DNA of 64,000 bases from Lacrimispora sp. 210928-DFI.3.58 (GTDB lineage: Bacteria > Bacillota > Clostridia > Lachnospirales > Lachnospiraceae), in the NCBI RefSeq assembly GCF_020554865.1, contig NZ_JAJCIC010000001.1, forward strand, positions 1 through 64,000. Reading direction: 5' to 3'. Each line of letters opens with the position of its first letter. Positions within the stretch are counted from its first letter, which is position 1. Of the stretch, positions 51,467-60,842 are shown piece after piece. A program made the translations under genes and the position numbers. The notes beneath the pieces were generated by a model. It did no database searches. It was not told the DNA's origin and saw only the letters and a list, made by a program, of their open reading frames with translations.

Positions 51467-51712
51467 ATGGCACGGGGAGTAAGAAAATCACCGATGGAAA
51501 AGCTTCAGGGAGAGCTAAAAGAGGTTCAGGCAACCATTGCACAGTATGAGAACTGCCTGGAAACCATGAGGGATAAGGAGAGGGCTCTGAAGGAGCAGAT
51601 GGAGCTGGAGCAGTTTAAGGCTGTCAATGAGCTGTTAAAGGAACGGGAAATGACAATGGAGGACTTAAAAGAGCTTCTGATCTCAGAAGGGAAAGCGGTA
51701 TTGACTGCATAA
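51467..51712 (+). CDS. Short coiled-coil hypothetical protein
   Basis: The 81-residue, highly charged protein has heptads (MEKLQGELKEVQATIAQYENCLETMRDKERALKEQMELEQF) followed by NELLKEREMTMEDLKELLISEG. It resembles small coiled-coil proteins such as DUF4315 from conjugative elements, but no such element is nearby. RBS AAAGGAG precedes the ATG. Upstream lie a palindrome GCAAACGTTTGTTTGC (51310-51325) and a hairpin at 51398-51426. Confidence 0.6.
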   Translation: MARGVRKSPMEKLQGELKEVQATIAQYENCLETMRDKERALKEQMELEQFKAVNELLKEREMTMEDLKELLISEGKAVLTA

Positions 51713-51807
51713 ATGTACAAGACGTAAATGCGGCCGGCCTGTGTGTGAAATCGGTATACACAGGCTTTCTTTTATGTTAGAATAAAAGAAAAAAAGAGGT
51801 ACATAAG

Positions 51808-52830
51808 ATGGCAAATATGACATTGGGAAGCACCGGTATTTGTGTCAACAAAAACGGTTTCGGAGCCCTTCCGATCCAGCGGATTTCAAAGGAAGCTGCA
51901 GTCTGTCTGATACGCAGGGCTTATGAGGGCGGCATAACTTTTTTTGATACCGCCCGTTCCTATACGGACAGTGAGGTAAAGCTGGGAGAAGCATTGGAAG
52001 GTATACGTGATAAGGTCTACGTTGCCACAAAGACTCCGGCAAATAATGCAGAGGATTTTTGGAAGGATCTGGAAACATCCCTGAGGAATCTGCGCACAGA
52101 CTATGTGGATATTTTCCAGTTCCACAATCCCTCCTTCTGTCCGAAGCCGGGAGACGGGACAGGACTGTATGAGGCCATGCTGGAAGCAAAGGCCCAGGGA
52201 AAGATCCGTCATATCGGCATTACCAATCACCGTCTGGCAGTGGCAGAGGAGGCCATTGAATCCGGGCTCTACGAGACCCTGCAGTTTCCGTTCTGCTATC
52301 TCGCCACAGAGAAGGATCTGGCGCTGGAGGAGAAATGCAGGAAGGCAGGCATGGGCTTTCTCGCGATGAAAGCACTGTCAGGAGGCCTGATCACCAATTC
52401 CAGAGCAGCCTATGCCTTTGAGGCCCAGTATGACAATGTTCTGCCGATCTGGGGCATTCAGAGGGAAAGAGAGCTGGAGGAGTTCCTCTCCTATGTGAAT
52501 GATCCGCCTGAGATGACAGAGGAGCTTTTGGCAGTGATCGAGCATGACAGGAAGGAGCTGTTAGGAGAATTCTGCCGGGGCTGCGGCTACTGTATGCCAT
52601 GTCCTGTTGATATCGAAATCAATAACTGTGCAAGAATGTCCCTGATGATCCGCCGTGCGCCCTCCGCCGCCCAGCTGACACCGGAGATGCAGGCAAAGAT
52701 GATGAACATCAAAAACTGCCTCCACTGCGGCCAGTGCAAGTCCAAATGTCCTTACGGGCTGGATACGCCGGCACTGCTGGAGAAGAATTTAAAGGATTAT
52801 GAGGAGATCCTTGCAGGAAAGGAATATTAA
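51808..52830 (+). CDS. Aldo/keto reductase with C-terminal 4Fe-4S domain
   Basis: A 340-residue protein. The AKR barrel shows FFDTARSYTDSE (catalytic Asp and Tyr near residues 49-54), the Lys in VATKT and the His in IFQFHNP. The C-terminal part has CRGCGYCMPCPVDIEI (near 254) and CLHCGQCKSKCP (near 304), enough cysteines for two [4Fe-4S] clusters. Such fusions are common in anaerobes and may pass electrons to or from ferredoxin. It is a single-gene unit with its own terminator. Confidence 0.88.
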   Translation: MANMTLGSTGICVNKNGFGALPIQRISKEAAVCLIRRAYEGGITFFDTARSYTDSEVKLGEALEGIRDKVYVATKTPANNAEDFWKDLETSLRNLRTDYVDIFQFHNPSFCPKPGDGTGLYEAMLEAKAQGKIRHIGITNHRLAVAEEAIESGLYETLQFPFCYLATEKDLALEEKCRKAGMGFLAMKALSGGLITNSRAAYAFEAQYDNVLPIWGIQRERELEEFLSYVNDPPEMTEELLAVIEHDRKELLGEFCRGCGYCMPCPVDIEINNCARMSLMIRRAPSAAQLTPEMQAKMMNIKNCLHCGQCKSKCPYGLDTPALLEKNLKDYEEILAGKEY

Positions 52831-52836
52831 AGGATG

Positions 52837-52885
52837 AAAAAGGATGCGCAATGGATCAGGGATTGCATTGCGGCATCCTTTTTTT
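52837..52885 (+). terminator. Strong terminator after the aldo/keto reductase
   Basis: AAAAAGGATGC pairs with GCATCCTTTTTTT, with an inner GCAATG/CATTGC helix. The A-rich 5' side makes it potentially bidirectional. Confidence 0.85.
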
Positions 52886-52950
52886 GACACGCATCCGGAA
52901 TTTATGGCGCAGCCATGGGCAGCGTATATGACAGGATCGCAGGGCAGGAT

Positions 52951-54867
52951 CTAACCGCGGTAGCGGTTTAAGCAGGCATAGATTTCCTGGGTCCTGGGCA
53001 TACACAGTCCCATGGCAGCGTAGGAGGAATCGCTGATGGCGGGAAGGCCGCCCTTTTCCAGCTCCTTTTGTACCATGGAAATCACGGTGGAGAGGTCATA
53101 GCGTTCCAAAAGCTGGTGCTCCACACAGTAGCGCAGTATCTGGGCAAGGGCATTGGTCTGCTCAGAGTCTATGAGCTGTTCCACAAAACGCAGGTCCACT
53201 GGCTCCTTTCCGACCTGAAGGGAGTCCTTGCCGTAGACCTTGACCTTGATGCGGTCGTCACGGCACCCCTCGCGTCCGCCGCCAAAATGTCCGTCCTGGC
53301 TGTCACTGCGCCCGCCGCCAAAGCGCCCGTTCTGCCCGTCACCGCGTCCGCCGCCAAAGCGCCCGTTCTGTCCGTCACCGCGTCCGCCGCCAAAGCGTCC
53401 ATCCTGGCTGTCGCCGCGTCCGCCCTCAAACCGCATCCCTCGGCCTCTGTCCTGGGCCCGTGAAGCGCCATTTCCCAAAGCCGCCGCACCCCTCGCCGCA
53501 TTCAGCCGCCTTCCGGGTGCAGGGATCTGAAAGCCCTCCGCCTTCCTGATCGGCTCGGCTCCGTATCCGGCACAGTACGCCTTTGTCTTTTCTGTAATAT
53601 CAATGGGCACATAGCAGTCCATCTGAATGATCGTGTCCGCAATATAGAAGTAAGCCCCGGAGCTTCCTGCTACCATGATCGTGGAAATGCCGGCCTTTTC
53701 ATATAAATCTCTTGCCCGCTCAATAAAGGGCGTAATGGGCTCCTTGCTGCGGCTGATGATCTTCTGCATCAGGTCATCCCGCACCATGAAGTTGGTGGCA
53801 GAGGTATCCTCATCAATGAGAAAGGCTCTGGCACCGGACTCCATCCCCTCGATGACAGCCGCTGCCTGGGAGGTACTTCCGCTGGCATCCTCTGTGGAAA
53901 AGCAGCGGGTGTCCTTTTTGTTGGGCAGGTCGTTGATGAACATGGAAATGTCCACATTGCGCACGCTGCGTCCGTCCTCTGCTCGCAGCTTTAAGGCAGT
54001 CTCATCGGTGATCACATACTCGCGCCCATCCCCTGCAATGTGGTCATAGACGCCTGTTTCCAGGGCCTTTAAGAGTGTAGATTTGCCATGATATCCGCCT
54101 CCTACGATCAGGGTAATGCCCCGCTTAAGCCCCATGCCTGTGACTGTGCCCCGGTGGGGGAGAGTGAGGGTTACCCGCAGGGATGCAGGAGAGGTAAAGG
54201 GCACGCTGCCCTTCATAGGCTTGCTTGATACGCCGCTTTCCCTGGGCAGGATGGATCCGTCAGCTACAAAGGAGACGAGCCCCAGCCGCCTGCATTCCTC
54301 ACGGATCACATGCTGGTCCTCTGCCAGGTCGATCACAGCACTTACCTCTTTTGCCGGCCTGTTTTTGTAATAGAATACCTGACGCACGCACCGCGGCAGG
54401 AAATCAAAGAGGATCTTGACCAATTCCCCGGAGTTGATGGTACGCCCATTGGCAGGAAAGCCCACCTCAAAGCGGGCGGTGATGCCGGTCTGGCTGCACT
54501 GGCAGGCAGTTCTTGTGAGGATCTCAGGGCCAGGATGGCTTATGGCGATCAGGCCGCTTTTGCCTGAGCCCTTTGCCTTAAAGTTAAACCTTCCGATCTC
54601 CTGATCAAACTGGCGCACCAGGTAATCCTCCAATGCCCGTTTCTTATATTCTGTGTCAAAAAAAGAGGCGGGATAGCCGGCCCGCTGGTGGGGGATAAAG
54701 ACAGAAAGCTTTGAGGGAGCGGCAAAGGGATCTCCCTGTACATGGTCAATGGAAAGCACATAATCAGAACAGTTATAAGAGCCCTGGGCCGACTTGTAGG
54801 CAGGATAGCTCCTGCGGTCAATGGACTCTAACAAACGCCGTAATTCTTCTGAAGATTTCATAATCAC
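52951..54867 (-). CDS. Predicted ATPase of the ABC class (PF09818-like)
   Basis: A 638-residue protein similar to COG3044 predicted ABC-class ATPases. Marks are LTLPHRGTVTGMGLKRGITLIVGGGYHGKSTLLKAL (Walker A GGGYHGKST near residue 260), FINDLPNKKDTRCFSTEDASGSTSQAA and FLIDEDTSATNFMVRDDLM (Walker B and catalytic region). Function is unknown. Between about residues 475 and 535 it carries an Arg/Gly/Asp-rich repeat not normal for the family. GTG at 54867 is well spaced to AAAGGTG; the ATG at 54861 is an alternative. Confidence 0.8.
   Translation of the reverse strand: MIMKSSEELRRLLESIDRRSYPAYKSAQGSYNCSDYVLSIDHVQGDPFAAPSKLSVFIPHQRAGYPASFFDTEYKKRALEDYLVRQFDQEIGRFNFKAKGSGKSGLIAISHPGPEILTRTACQCSQTGITARFEVGFPANGRTINSGELVKILFDFLPRCVRQVFYYKNRPAKEVSAVIDLAEDQHVIREECRRLGLVSFVADGSILPRESGVSSKPMKGSVPFTSPASLRVTLTLPHRGTVTGMGLKRGITLIVGGGYHGKSTLLKALETGVYDHIAGDGREYVITDETALKLRAEDGRSVRNVDISMFINDLPNKKDTRCFSTEDASGSTSQAAAVIEGMESGARAFLIDEDTSATNFMVRDDLMQKIISRSKEPITPFIERARDLYEKAGISTIMVAGSSGAYFYIADTIIQMDCYVPIDITEKTKAYCAGYGAEPIRKAEGFQIPAPGRRLNAARGAAALGNGASRAQDRGRGMRFEGGRGDSQDGRFGGGRGDGQNGRFGGGRGDGQNGRFGGGRSDSQDGHFGGGREGCRDDRIKVKVYGKDSLQVGKEPVDLRFVEQLIDSEQTNALAQILRYCVEHQLLERYDLSTVISMVQKELEKGGLPAISDSSYAAMGLCMPRTQEIYACLNRYRG
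53262..53441. repeat. 36-bp in-frame repeats in the ABC-class ATPase
   Basis: Five copies of a 12-residue unit, GRFGGGRGDGQN and variants, encoded in 36-bp units on the minus strand. The unit length keeps the frame. RGG-type repeats often bind RNA or single-stranded DNA. Confidence 0.8.
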
Positions 54868-54963
54868 ATATCACCTTTCGGGCTTGATTTTATCCATCTT
54901 ATTTTAATGCAGAGGTCAGGAAAATGCAATGAAAACAATGGACTTGCCGTCAAGAAACCTGAA

Positions 54964-55206
54964 TTTCCGGATCTTGCACCGCGGCTGGCAGGGGGAGGGC
55001 TGGTGCGACTTTGCAGGATATTAGAAGCACTTAGGCAGCTGGTTTTTCCGTTCAGAGCAGCATCAATGATTGTCTGAGCGCAGCGAGTTGCATTGATGCT
55101 GCTCTGGCTTTTAGGAAAAATCAGGTGTCTTAGCGCTTCTTATGTCCGAAACCGGAGCATCCAGCCCTCCCCCTGCCAGCCGCGGTGCAAGATCCGGATT
55201 CGGAAA
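54964..55206. repeat. Long inverted-repeat element, copy A
   Basis: Outer arms of 37 bp (54967-55003 and 55161-55197) are perfect reverse complements; an inner pair of 16 bp (55053-55068 and 55091-55106, cagagcagcatcaatg) is also perfect. The parts between are partly complementary. The whole could fold into one hairpin of about 240 bases. It lies between two divergent genes and has a related, inverted copy at 60499-60735. No coding sequence or transposase is seen in it. Confidence 0.85.
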
Positions 55207-55291
55207 CATAAGCAGGAAACCATTCACAAACCTCAGTTCCTGTGCTATGATGAGTTCCATAAATTATGATGCAGGATCAGGAGATGGCAAA

Positions 55292-55951
55292 ATGAATGAA
55301 AAGGAAGCATTGAGAGAGAAGCTGAAAGAGGCTGAAAAGGTACTGGTGGGGATCGGCAGAGAATGGGGCCTGCGGTGCGGCGGCGGGGATGTCAGAAACT
55401 GCCGCTTAGGGGATGCGGGGCAGGAAGCTCTGCAGAAAGCCTATGAAAGGCTGTTTGGCCTGCTCTCAGAGAAGGATTATTACATTGTCACCACCCTGAC
55501 AGACGGGGCGGTCTATGATACAGGTCTTGATGCGGGACGGATCGTGGCTCCCTGCGGAAATGTCCACTGGCGTCAGTGCTCGAAGGCCTGTACCAAAGAT
55601 ATCTGGGAGGAAGGAGAGGTAAAGGACGATGTCTGTCCCCACTGCGGTGCTCCGCTGACAGGCAACACCATCCAGGCGGAGACCTATATTGAGGAGGGCT
55701 ATCTTCCCAGGTGGGAGAGCTACAAAAAGTGGCAGGCTGCAACGCTCAATAAAAGGCTTCTGGTGCTGGAGCTGGGGGAAGGCTTCGAGACTCCCACTGT
55801 GATGCGGTGGCCTTTTGAGAAGATCACATTTTTTAACAAAAAGGCCAGCCTTTACCGCATTAACAGCCAATTTTACCAGGTTCCCAAAGAAGTAGAGGGA
55901 AAGGCCTGGGGGATCAAGGCGGATTCCGTGGAATTTATGCGCTCTCTTTGA
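55292..55951 (+). CDS. Sirtuin-like zinc-binding protein, possibly degenerate
   Basis: A 219-residue protein resembling the second half of sirtuins: YYIVTTLTDGAVYDTGLDAGRIVAPCGNVHWRQCSKAC (the usual NxD and HG positions altered), a Zn-ribbon with C..C and CPHCGAPLTGN, and a C-terminal VLELGEGFETPTVMRWPFEKI. The usual N-terminal NAD motif GAGxSxxSGIPxFR is not visible. It may be an atypical or inactive SIR2 protein. The ATG at 55292 has AGGAG upstream; the frame extends back into repeat A but that part is not coding. Confidence 0.65.
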   Translation: MNEKEALREKLKEAEKVLVGIGREWGLRCGGGDVRNCRLGDAGQEALQKAYERLFGLLSEKDYYIVTTLTDGAVYDTGLDAGRIVAPCGNVHWRQCSKACTKDIWEEGEVKDDVCPHCGAPLTGNTIQAETYIEEGYLPRWESYKKWQAATLNKRLLVLELGEGFETPTVMRWPFEKITFFNKKASLYRINSQFYQVPKEVEGKAWGIKADSVEFMRSL

Positions 55952-56043
55952 TGGATGAGAGCAGTGAAAAATATATTGCCTTTATTGCTTTACCATGCTA
56001 AAATATATGAATCATAGAAACAGCATACAGAGAGGTTGCACAT

Positions 56044-56649
56044 ATGATTGCGATTATTGATTATGACGCAGGAAACCTGCGAAGCGTTGAAAAAGCCCTT
56101 GTCTCCCTGGGAGAACAGCCGGTGATCACCAGGGACAGGAAGGCGATCCTGGAGGCGGACAAGGTGATACTGCCGGGCGTGGGAGCCTTTGGGGATGCCA
56201 TGGGACGGCTGCACCAGTATGGGCTGGTGGAGGCGATCCGCGAGACTGCTGCCCAGGGCACGCCCTTTCTCGGCATCTGCCTGGGGCTCCAGCTGATATT
56301 TGAGAGCAGCGAGGAAAGTCCGGGAGTGGAGGGACTCGGCCTTCTTCCCGGAAAGGTGCTCCGTATTCCCGACTGTCCGGGCCTTAAAATCCCCCATATG
56401 GGCTGGAATTCCCTTGACATAAGGCCGGGCGCCTCCCTGTTTCAGGGGATTGAGAACGGAGCGTATGTCTATTTCGTCCATTCCTATTATCTGAAGGCAG
56501 GGGAGGAGTCTGTTGTGGCAGCTTCCACGGAATACAGCACCCACATCCATGCGTCTGTGGAAAAGGGAAATGTATTTGCCTGCCAGTTCCATCCAGAGAA
56601 AAGCGGGGCAGTGGGCCTTCAGATCCTGAAAAATTTTATCAGCCTGTAG
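56044..56649 (+). CDS. hisH: Imidazole glycerol phosphate synthase, glutaminase subunit
   Basis: A 201-residue glutamine amidotransferase that feeds ammonia to HisF in histidine synthesis. The nucleophile Cys is in FLGICLGLQLIF near residue 80, with the His-Glu pair in CQFHPEKSG near 183. The N-terminus IAIIDYDAGNLRSVEKAL is typical. RBS AGAGAGG precedes the ATG. It is followed 75 bp later by hisF; other his genes are absent here. Confidence 0.93.
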   Translation: MIAIIDYDAGNLRSVEKALVSLGEQPVITRDRKAILEADKVILPGVGAFGDAMGRLHQYGLVEAIRETAAQGTPFLGICLGLQLIFESSEESPGVEGLGLLPGKVLRIPDCPGLKIPHMGWNSLDIRPGASLFQGIENGAYVYFVHSYYLKAGEESVVAASTEYSTHIHASVEKGNVFACQFHPEKSGAVGLQILKNFISL

Positions 56650-56724
56650 GATGTTTCCGGTCCGGGCTAAGGATCCGCGGGAAAGAGGCCATGACCATCA
56701 ACAAAAAAGAGATAGGAGAAAAGC

Positions 56725-57486
56725 ATGTTTACCAAACGAATCATTCCATGTCTGGATGTAAACAACGGGCGTGTTGTAAAAGGTGTCAATTTTGTAAACC
56801 TGCGGGATGCAGGAGATCCTGTGGAGATCGGTGCCGCCTATGACAAGGCAGGGGCAGACGAGCTGGTGTTCCTCGACATCACAGCCTCCTCCGATAACCG
56901 CAGGACTGTGGTAGATATGGTGCGCAAGGTGGCGGAGACCGTATTTATCCCCTTTACCGTGGGAGGCGGCATCCGCACGGTGGAGGATTTCCGCCTTCTT
57001 TTGAGGGAAGGTGCGGACAAGATATCCATCAATTCTTCAGCCATTGACAATCCAAAGCTTATAAGCGATGCGGCAGAAAAGTTCGGGCGCCAGTGCGTGG
57101 TAGTGGCCATTGACGCAAAGCGCAGGCCTGACGGCTCCGGCTGGAACATTTACAAGCACGGTGGACGGCTGGACACAGGCATTGACGCAGTGGAGTGGGC
57201 TATGGAGGCGGACAGGAGAGGGGCAGGTGAGATCCTCCTCACCAGTATGGACTGTGACGGCACAAAGGCCGGATATGACAATGAGCTGACGGCCGCCATT
57301 GCAGAACGTGTATCCATCCCCGTGATCGCCTCAGGAGGAGCCGGCACAAAGGAGCATTTTTACGATGCGCTGACGGCAGGAAAAGCGGATGCGGCCTTGG
57401 CAGCCTCCCTGTTCCACTACAAAGAGCTGGAGATCAGAGACCTGAAGGAATATCTTGCAGGGAGAGGGATTCCCGTAAGACTGTAA
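56725..57486 (+). CDS. hisF: Imidazole glycerol phosphate synthase, cyclase subunit
   Basis: A 253-residue (beta/alpha)8 barrel that makes imidazole glycerol phosphate and AICAR from PRFAR and ammonia. Catalytic Asp11 lies in [16 protein letters not shown] and Asp130 in VVAIDAKR; phosphate loops [10 protein letters not shown] and [10 protein letters not shown] are present. It forms a complex with HisH encoded just upstream. GGAGAAAAGC precedes the ATG. Confidence 0.95.
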   Translation: MFTKRIIPCLDVNNGRVVKGVNFVNLRDAGDPVEIGAAYDKAGADELVFLDITASSDNRRTVVDMVRKVAETVFIPFTVGGGIRTVEDFRLLLREGADKISINSSAIDNPKLISDAAEKFGRQCVVVAIDAKRRPDGSGWNIYKHGGRLDTGIDAVEWAMEADRRGAGEILLTSMDCDGTKAGYDNELTAAIAERVSIPVIASGGAGTKEHFYDALTAGKADAALAASLFHYKELEIRDLKEYLAGRGIPVRL

Positions 57487-57637
57487 AAGAGCCGGAGCCG
57501 CTCCAGCCATCCTCCCGCCAGCAGCAGTACAACATACGGAAGCTCAAAAATAGCCATTGTGTCCTCCCGCTGCCTATGCTAAAATAGAAAACGTTCAAGG
57601 ACGATGACACAACACAGATGAGAAGGAGATCGAGGAA

Positions 57638-58312
57638 ATGGCTGCAATATCCAATGACTGGCTTCCGCCATTAAGCGCTGAATTTAAAAAGCCCTATTAT
57701 AGAAAACTTTATGAGACAGTGATGCATGAGTACCAGACCAGGAAGATCTTCCCGGACCCCAACGACATTTTCAATGCCTTTGCATTCACCCCTCTTGCCC
57801 AGGTAAAAGTGGTTATTTTGGGTCAGGATCCCTACCACAATGACGGCCAGGCCCACGGCCTTTGTTTTTCTGTGAAGCCGGATGTGGAGATCCCTCCGTC
57901 ACTGGTGAATATCTATCAGGAGCTCCACGATGATCTGGGATGCGATATCCCAAACAACGGATATCTGAAAAAATGGGCGGATCAGGGAGTCATGCTCTTA
58001 AACACTGTGCTCACAGTCAGGGCCCATCAGGCCAATTCCCACCGGGACATCGGCTGGGAGCAGTTTACGGATGCTGCCATTAAGATCTTAAACGAGCAGG
58101 ACCGCCCCATGGTATTCATCCTTTGGGGAAGGCCGGCACAGTCAAAAAAGGCGATGCTGAACAACCCGAAGCATCTGATCCTGGAGGCCCCTCATCCCAG
58201 CCCCTTATCTGCATTCCGCGGCTTTTTCGGAAGCCGTCCCTTCAGCAGGACCAATGAATTTTTGAAGGAACACGGCATAGAGCCCATTGACTGGCAGATC
58301 GAGAATGTCTGA
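57638..58312 (+). CDS. ung: Uracil-DNA glycosylase, family 1
   Basis: A 224-residue DNA-repair enzyme that removes uracil from DNA. The catalytic Asp is in VVILGQDPYHNDGQAHGLCFSV near residue 65, the His in HPSPLSAFRGFFGSRPFS near 188. Length and motif order are normal. AGAAGGAGATCGAGG precedes the ATG; a TATGCTAAAAT box lies about 50 bp upstream. Confidence 0.95.
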   Translation: MAAISNDWLPPLSAEFKKPYYRKLYETVMHEYQTRKIFPDPNDIFNAFAFTPLAQVKVVILGQDPYHNDGQAHGLCFSVKPDVEIPPSLVNIYQELHDDLGCDIPNNGYLKKWADQGVMLLNTVLTVRAHQANSHRDIGWEQFTDAAIKILNEQDRPMVFILWGRPAQSKKAMLNNPKHLILEAPHPSPLSAFRGFFGSRPFSRTNEFLKEHGIEPIDWQIENV

Positions 58313-58424
58313 GAAGGAGACTTCAGAGAAAGGAATAGCTGTCTGAGAAATTACATAAAATGTACGGCACAGGCACAGGGAAGCTCTAGGATCCATGGAA
58401 AGGACTGTGCAGCAAGGAGAAGCA

Positions 58425-59267
58425 ATGAGCATAGTAGAAATATTAAAGATTATTGTACTGGGCATTGTTGAGGGATTTACAGAATGGCTGCCCATCAGCA
58501 GTACGGGACATATGATACTGGTGGATGAGATCATCCGCTTAAACCAGCCGGATGCATTTAAAGAAATGTTCCGTGTGGTGATCCAGCTGGGAGCGATCAT
58601 GGCAGTGGTCGTCATGTATTTTCATCGGCTGAATCCGTTCAGCCCCACCAAATCCGGCAGGCAGAGGGACGCCACCTGGGCCCTGTGGATCAAGATCATT
58701 ATAGCCTGCCTCCCGGCAGCGGTCTTTGGCCTGCTGTTAGATGACTGGATGGACGCGCATCTTTACAATGCTTATGTGGTAGCTATTACGCTGATCCTCT
58801 ACGGAGTTCTGTTCATTGTGCTGGAGAACAGCCGCCTCTGCGCCAACCCAACATATAATAAGGTGGGTCAGATATCGGCAAAGACAGCTCTGTACATCGG
58901 GCTGTTCCAGCTCTTGTCCCTGATCCCCGGCACCTCCCGTTCCGGTTCTACCATTCTGGGAGCAATGGTTCTGGGCTGCTCCAGGGGCGCGGCTGCGGAG
59001 TTTTCCTTCTTTTTAGGGATTCCGGTGATGTTTGGGGCCAGCTTTCTTAAAATTGTAAAATTCTTCCTGGACGGCAACATGTTCACAGGCTCTCAGGTGT
59101 TCTACACGATCCTGGGAATGCTGATCGCCTTCGGTGTGTCCATCTACTCCATCCAGTTTTTGATGGGGTATGTGCGCAAGCACGATTTCAAATTTTTCGG
59201 ATATTACAGGATCATCCTGGGAGTGATCGTGCTGGCTTATTTTGGGATTACGGCCTTAGCCAGCTGA
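58425..59267 (+). CDS. uppP: Undecaprenyl-diphosphate phosphatase
   Basis: A 280-residue membrane enzyme that recycles undecaprenyl diphosphate for cell-wall synthesis; it also gives bacitracin resistance. The two active-site motifs are EGFTEWLPISSTGHM near residue 15 and PGTSRSGSTI near residue 167. AAGGAGAAGC supports the ATG at 58425. It is a single gene followed by a symmetric terminator. Confidence 0.93.
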   Translation: MSIVEILKIIVLGIVEGFTEWLPISSTGHMILVDEIIRLNQPDAFKEMFRVVIQLGAIMAVVVMYFHRLNPFSPTKSGRQRDATWALWIKIIIACLPAAVFGLLLDDWMDAHLYNAYVVAITLILYGVLFIVLENSRLCANPTYNKVGQISAKTALYIGLFQLLSLIPGTSRSGSTILGAMVLGCSRGAAAEFSFFLGIPVMFGASFLKIVKFFLDGNMFTGSQVFYTILGMLIAFGVSIYSIQFLMGYVRKHDFKFFGYYRIILGVIVLAYFGITALAS

Positions 59268-59299
59268 ATATAGGACGATAACATACAGACAATAAGATC

Positions 59300-59326
59300 A
59301 GGCGCGGCAGTTGATTTGCCGCGCCT
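59300..59326. terminator. Symmetric terminator between uppP and the DAHP synthase gene
   Basis: AGGCGCGGCA pairs with TGCCGCGCCT across 7 bases (10-bp perfect stem), followed by GTTATATTTG. It lies between convergent genes. Confidence 0.75.
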
Positions 59327-59364
59327 GTTATATTTGTGCCGTTTGGTTGTTCCTGTGTGTAAGA

Positions 59365-60396
59365 TCAGTCAAGCAGATCTGCAATATCATACAGCAGCCG
59401 TTCGGAATCCTCCCAGCCCAGGCAGGGATCTGTGATGGACTGGCCGTAGCAGTGCTCGCCAATCTTGTGGTTTCCGGGTACGATGTAGCTCTCGATCATC
59501 AGGCCCTTTACCAGGTTCTTGATGTCATTGGAGTGGGAACGGCTGTGGAGCACGTCCTTTGCAATGCGGACCTGCTCCTTGTACTGCTTGTTGGAGTTGG
59601 AGTGGTTGGTGTCCACGATGCAGGCCGGGTTCTTTAAGTCGCGCTTTGCGTAAAGTTCAAAGAGAAGCCGCAGATCCTCATAGTGGTAATTGGGCAGGCA
59701 CTGTCCGTGGGAGTTCACTGCGCCCCGCAGGATGGTGTGGGCCAGCGGGTTGCCGGGGCACTCTACCTCATAGCCCCGGAAGCAGAAGGTGTGCGGAAGC
59801 TGGGCAGCCACAACGGAGTTGAGCATAACGGTCAGGTCGCCGCTGGTAGGATTCTTCATGCCCACAGGGACATCGCAGCCGCTTGCCACCAGGCGGTGGT
59901 ACTGGTTCTCCACAGAGCGGGCACCCACGGCGATGTAGGACATGATATCAGACATATAGCCCACATTATCCTGGTAAAGCATCTCGTCTGCAGTGGAAAA
60001 GCCTGTCTCCCTCAGCACACGCATGTGCATGTGACGGATGGTGAGAACGCCCTCCAGCATGTCGGGCTTTTTTTCAGGGTCGGGCTGATGAAGCATGCCC
60101 ATATAGCCCTCTCCGGTGGTCCTGGGCTTGTTGGTGTAAACTCTTGGTACGATGAGAAGCTTGTCCTTTGTCTTTTCCTGAACCTTCACCAGGCGGCTGG
60201 TATAATCGCATACAGCCTCCTCGTTGTCAGCGGAGCAGGGGCCGATGATGATCAAAAATTTATCACTTTTCCCCTCGATAATGTCTGCGATCTCCTTATC
60301 CCTCTGGGCTTTTAACTCTGCCAAATGGGCCGGAAGAGGAAACTGCTCACGGATCTCATCCGGTGTGGGCAGAAGCTTATTGAATTTGAATCCCAT
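59365..60396 (-). CDS. aroF: 3-deoxy-7-phosphoheptulonate synthase, class I
   Basis: A 343-residue DAHP synthase (AroF/G/H type), first step of aromatic synthesis: phosphoenolpyruvate + erythrose 4-phosphate. Marks are IIGPCSADNEEAVCDY near residue 49, VYTNKPRTTGEGYMG, GARSVENQYHRLVASGCDVPVGMKNPTSGD and a late IVDTNHSNSNKQY. It has the N-terminal region of the regulated E. coli-type enzymes; which amino acid inhibits it cannot be told. Its promoter region faces repeat copy B. Confidence 0.92.
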   Translation of the reverse strand: MGFKFNKLLPTPDEIREQFPLPAHLAELKAQRDKEIADIIEGKSDKFLIIIGPCSADNEEAVCDYTSRLVKVQEKTKDKLLIVPRVYTNKPRTTGEGYMGMLHQPDPEKKPDMLEGVLTIRHMHMRVLRETGFSTADEMLYQDNVGYMSDIMSYIAVGARSVENQYHRLVASGCDVPVGMKNPTSGDLTVMLNSVVAAQLPHTFCFRGYEVECPGNPLAHTILRGAVNSHGQCLPNYHYEDLRLLFELYAKRDLKNPACIVDTNHSNSNKQYKEQVRIAKDVLHSRSHSNDIKNLVKGLMIESYIVPGNHKIGEHCYGQSITDPCLGWEDSERLLYDIADLLD

Positions 60397-60842
60397 ATCT
60401 TAAGTCCTCCGATAAATCTAAACTAACTATGCGCTTTGCGCTCTAATCAATCATTATAATATAGAAAAAAGAATTCGTAAAGACCGAGATTTCCCCGATT
60501 TCCGCGTTTTGTATCACGGCTGTCAGGGAGAAGTCCGGATGCTCCGGTTTCGGACATAAGCAGCACTAAGACACCGGATTTTTCCGAAAAGCCAGAGCAG
60601 CATCAATGCAACTCGCTGCGCTCAAACAATCATTGATGCTGCTCTGAACGGAAAAACCAGCTGCCTAAGTGCTTCTAATGTCCTGCAAAGTCGCACCATC
60701 CTTTCCCCTGCCAGCCGCAATACAAAACGCGGAAACTCAGGCGGGATTTCTCGAAAAGGGCCATGAAATGGTTGACAGAAGAAACGCTACAAAGTATAAA
60801 TAGAAAGGGCACAAAGGAAGAAATGGAGGCAGTTGGAGGATC
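60397..60842. other. Intergenic region dominated by repeat copy B
   Basis: About 445 bp between divergent genes. Apart from the inverted repeat (60499-60735), it holds AT-rich promoter-like DNA next to the DAHP synthase gene (TATAAT on both strands near 60455) and the RBS of the EamA gene. No gene is seen. Confidence 0.65.
60499..60735. repeat. Long inverted-repeat element, copy B
   Basis: Outer arms 60499-60514 and 60720-60735 are a perfect 16-bp match, TTTCCGCGTTTTGTAT, unlike the outer arm sequence of copy A. The inner 16-bp arms (60593-60608 and 60631-60646) are identical to those of copy A. The two halves map to the swapped halves of copy A, so B is inverted relative to A. Confidence 0.85.

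Noticed and set aside
55142..55291. Extension of the sirtuin-like gene into the inverted repeat
   Set aside because: The extra residues come from one arm of the repeat; ATG at 55292 has an RBS.
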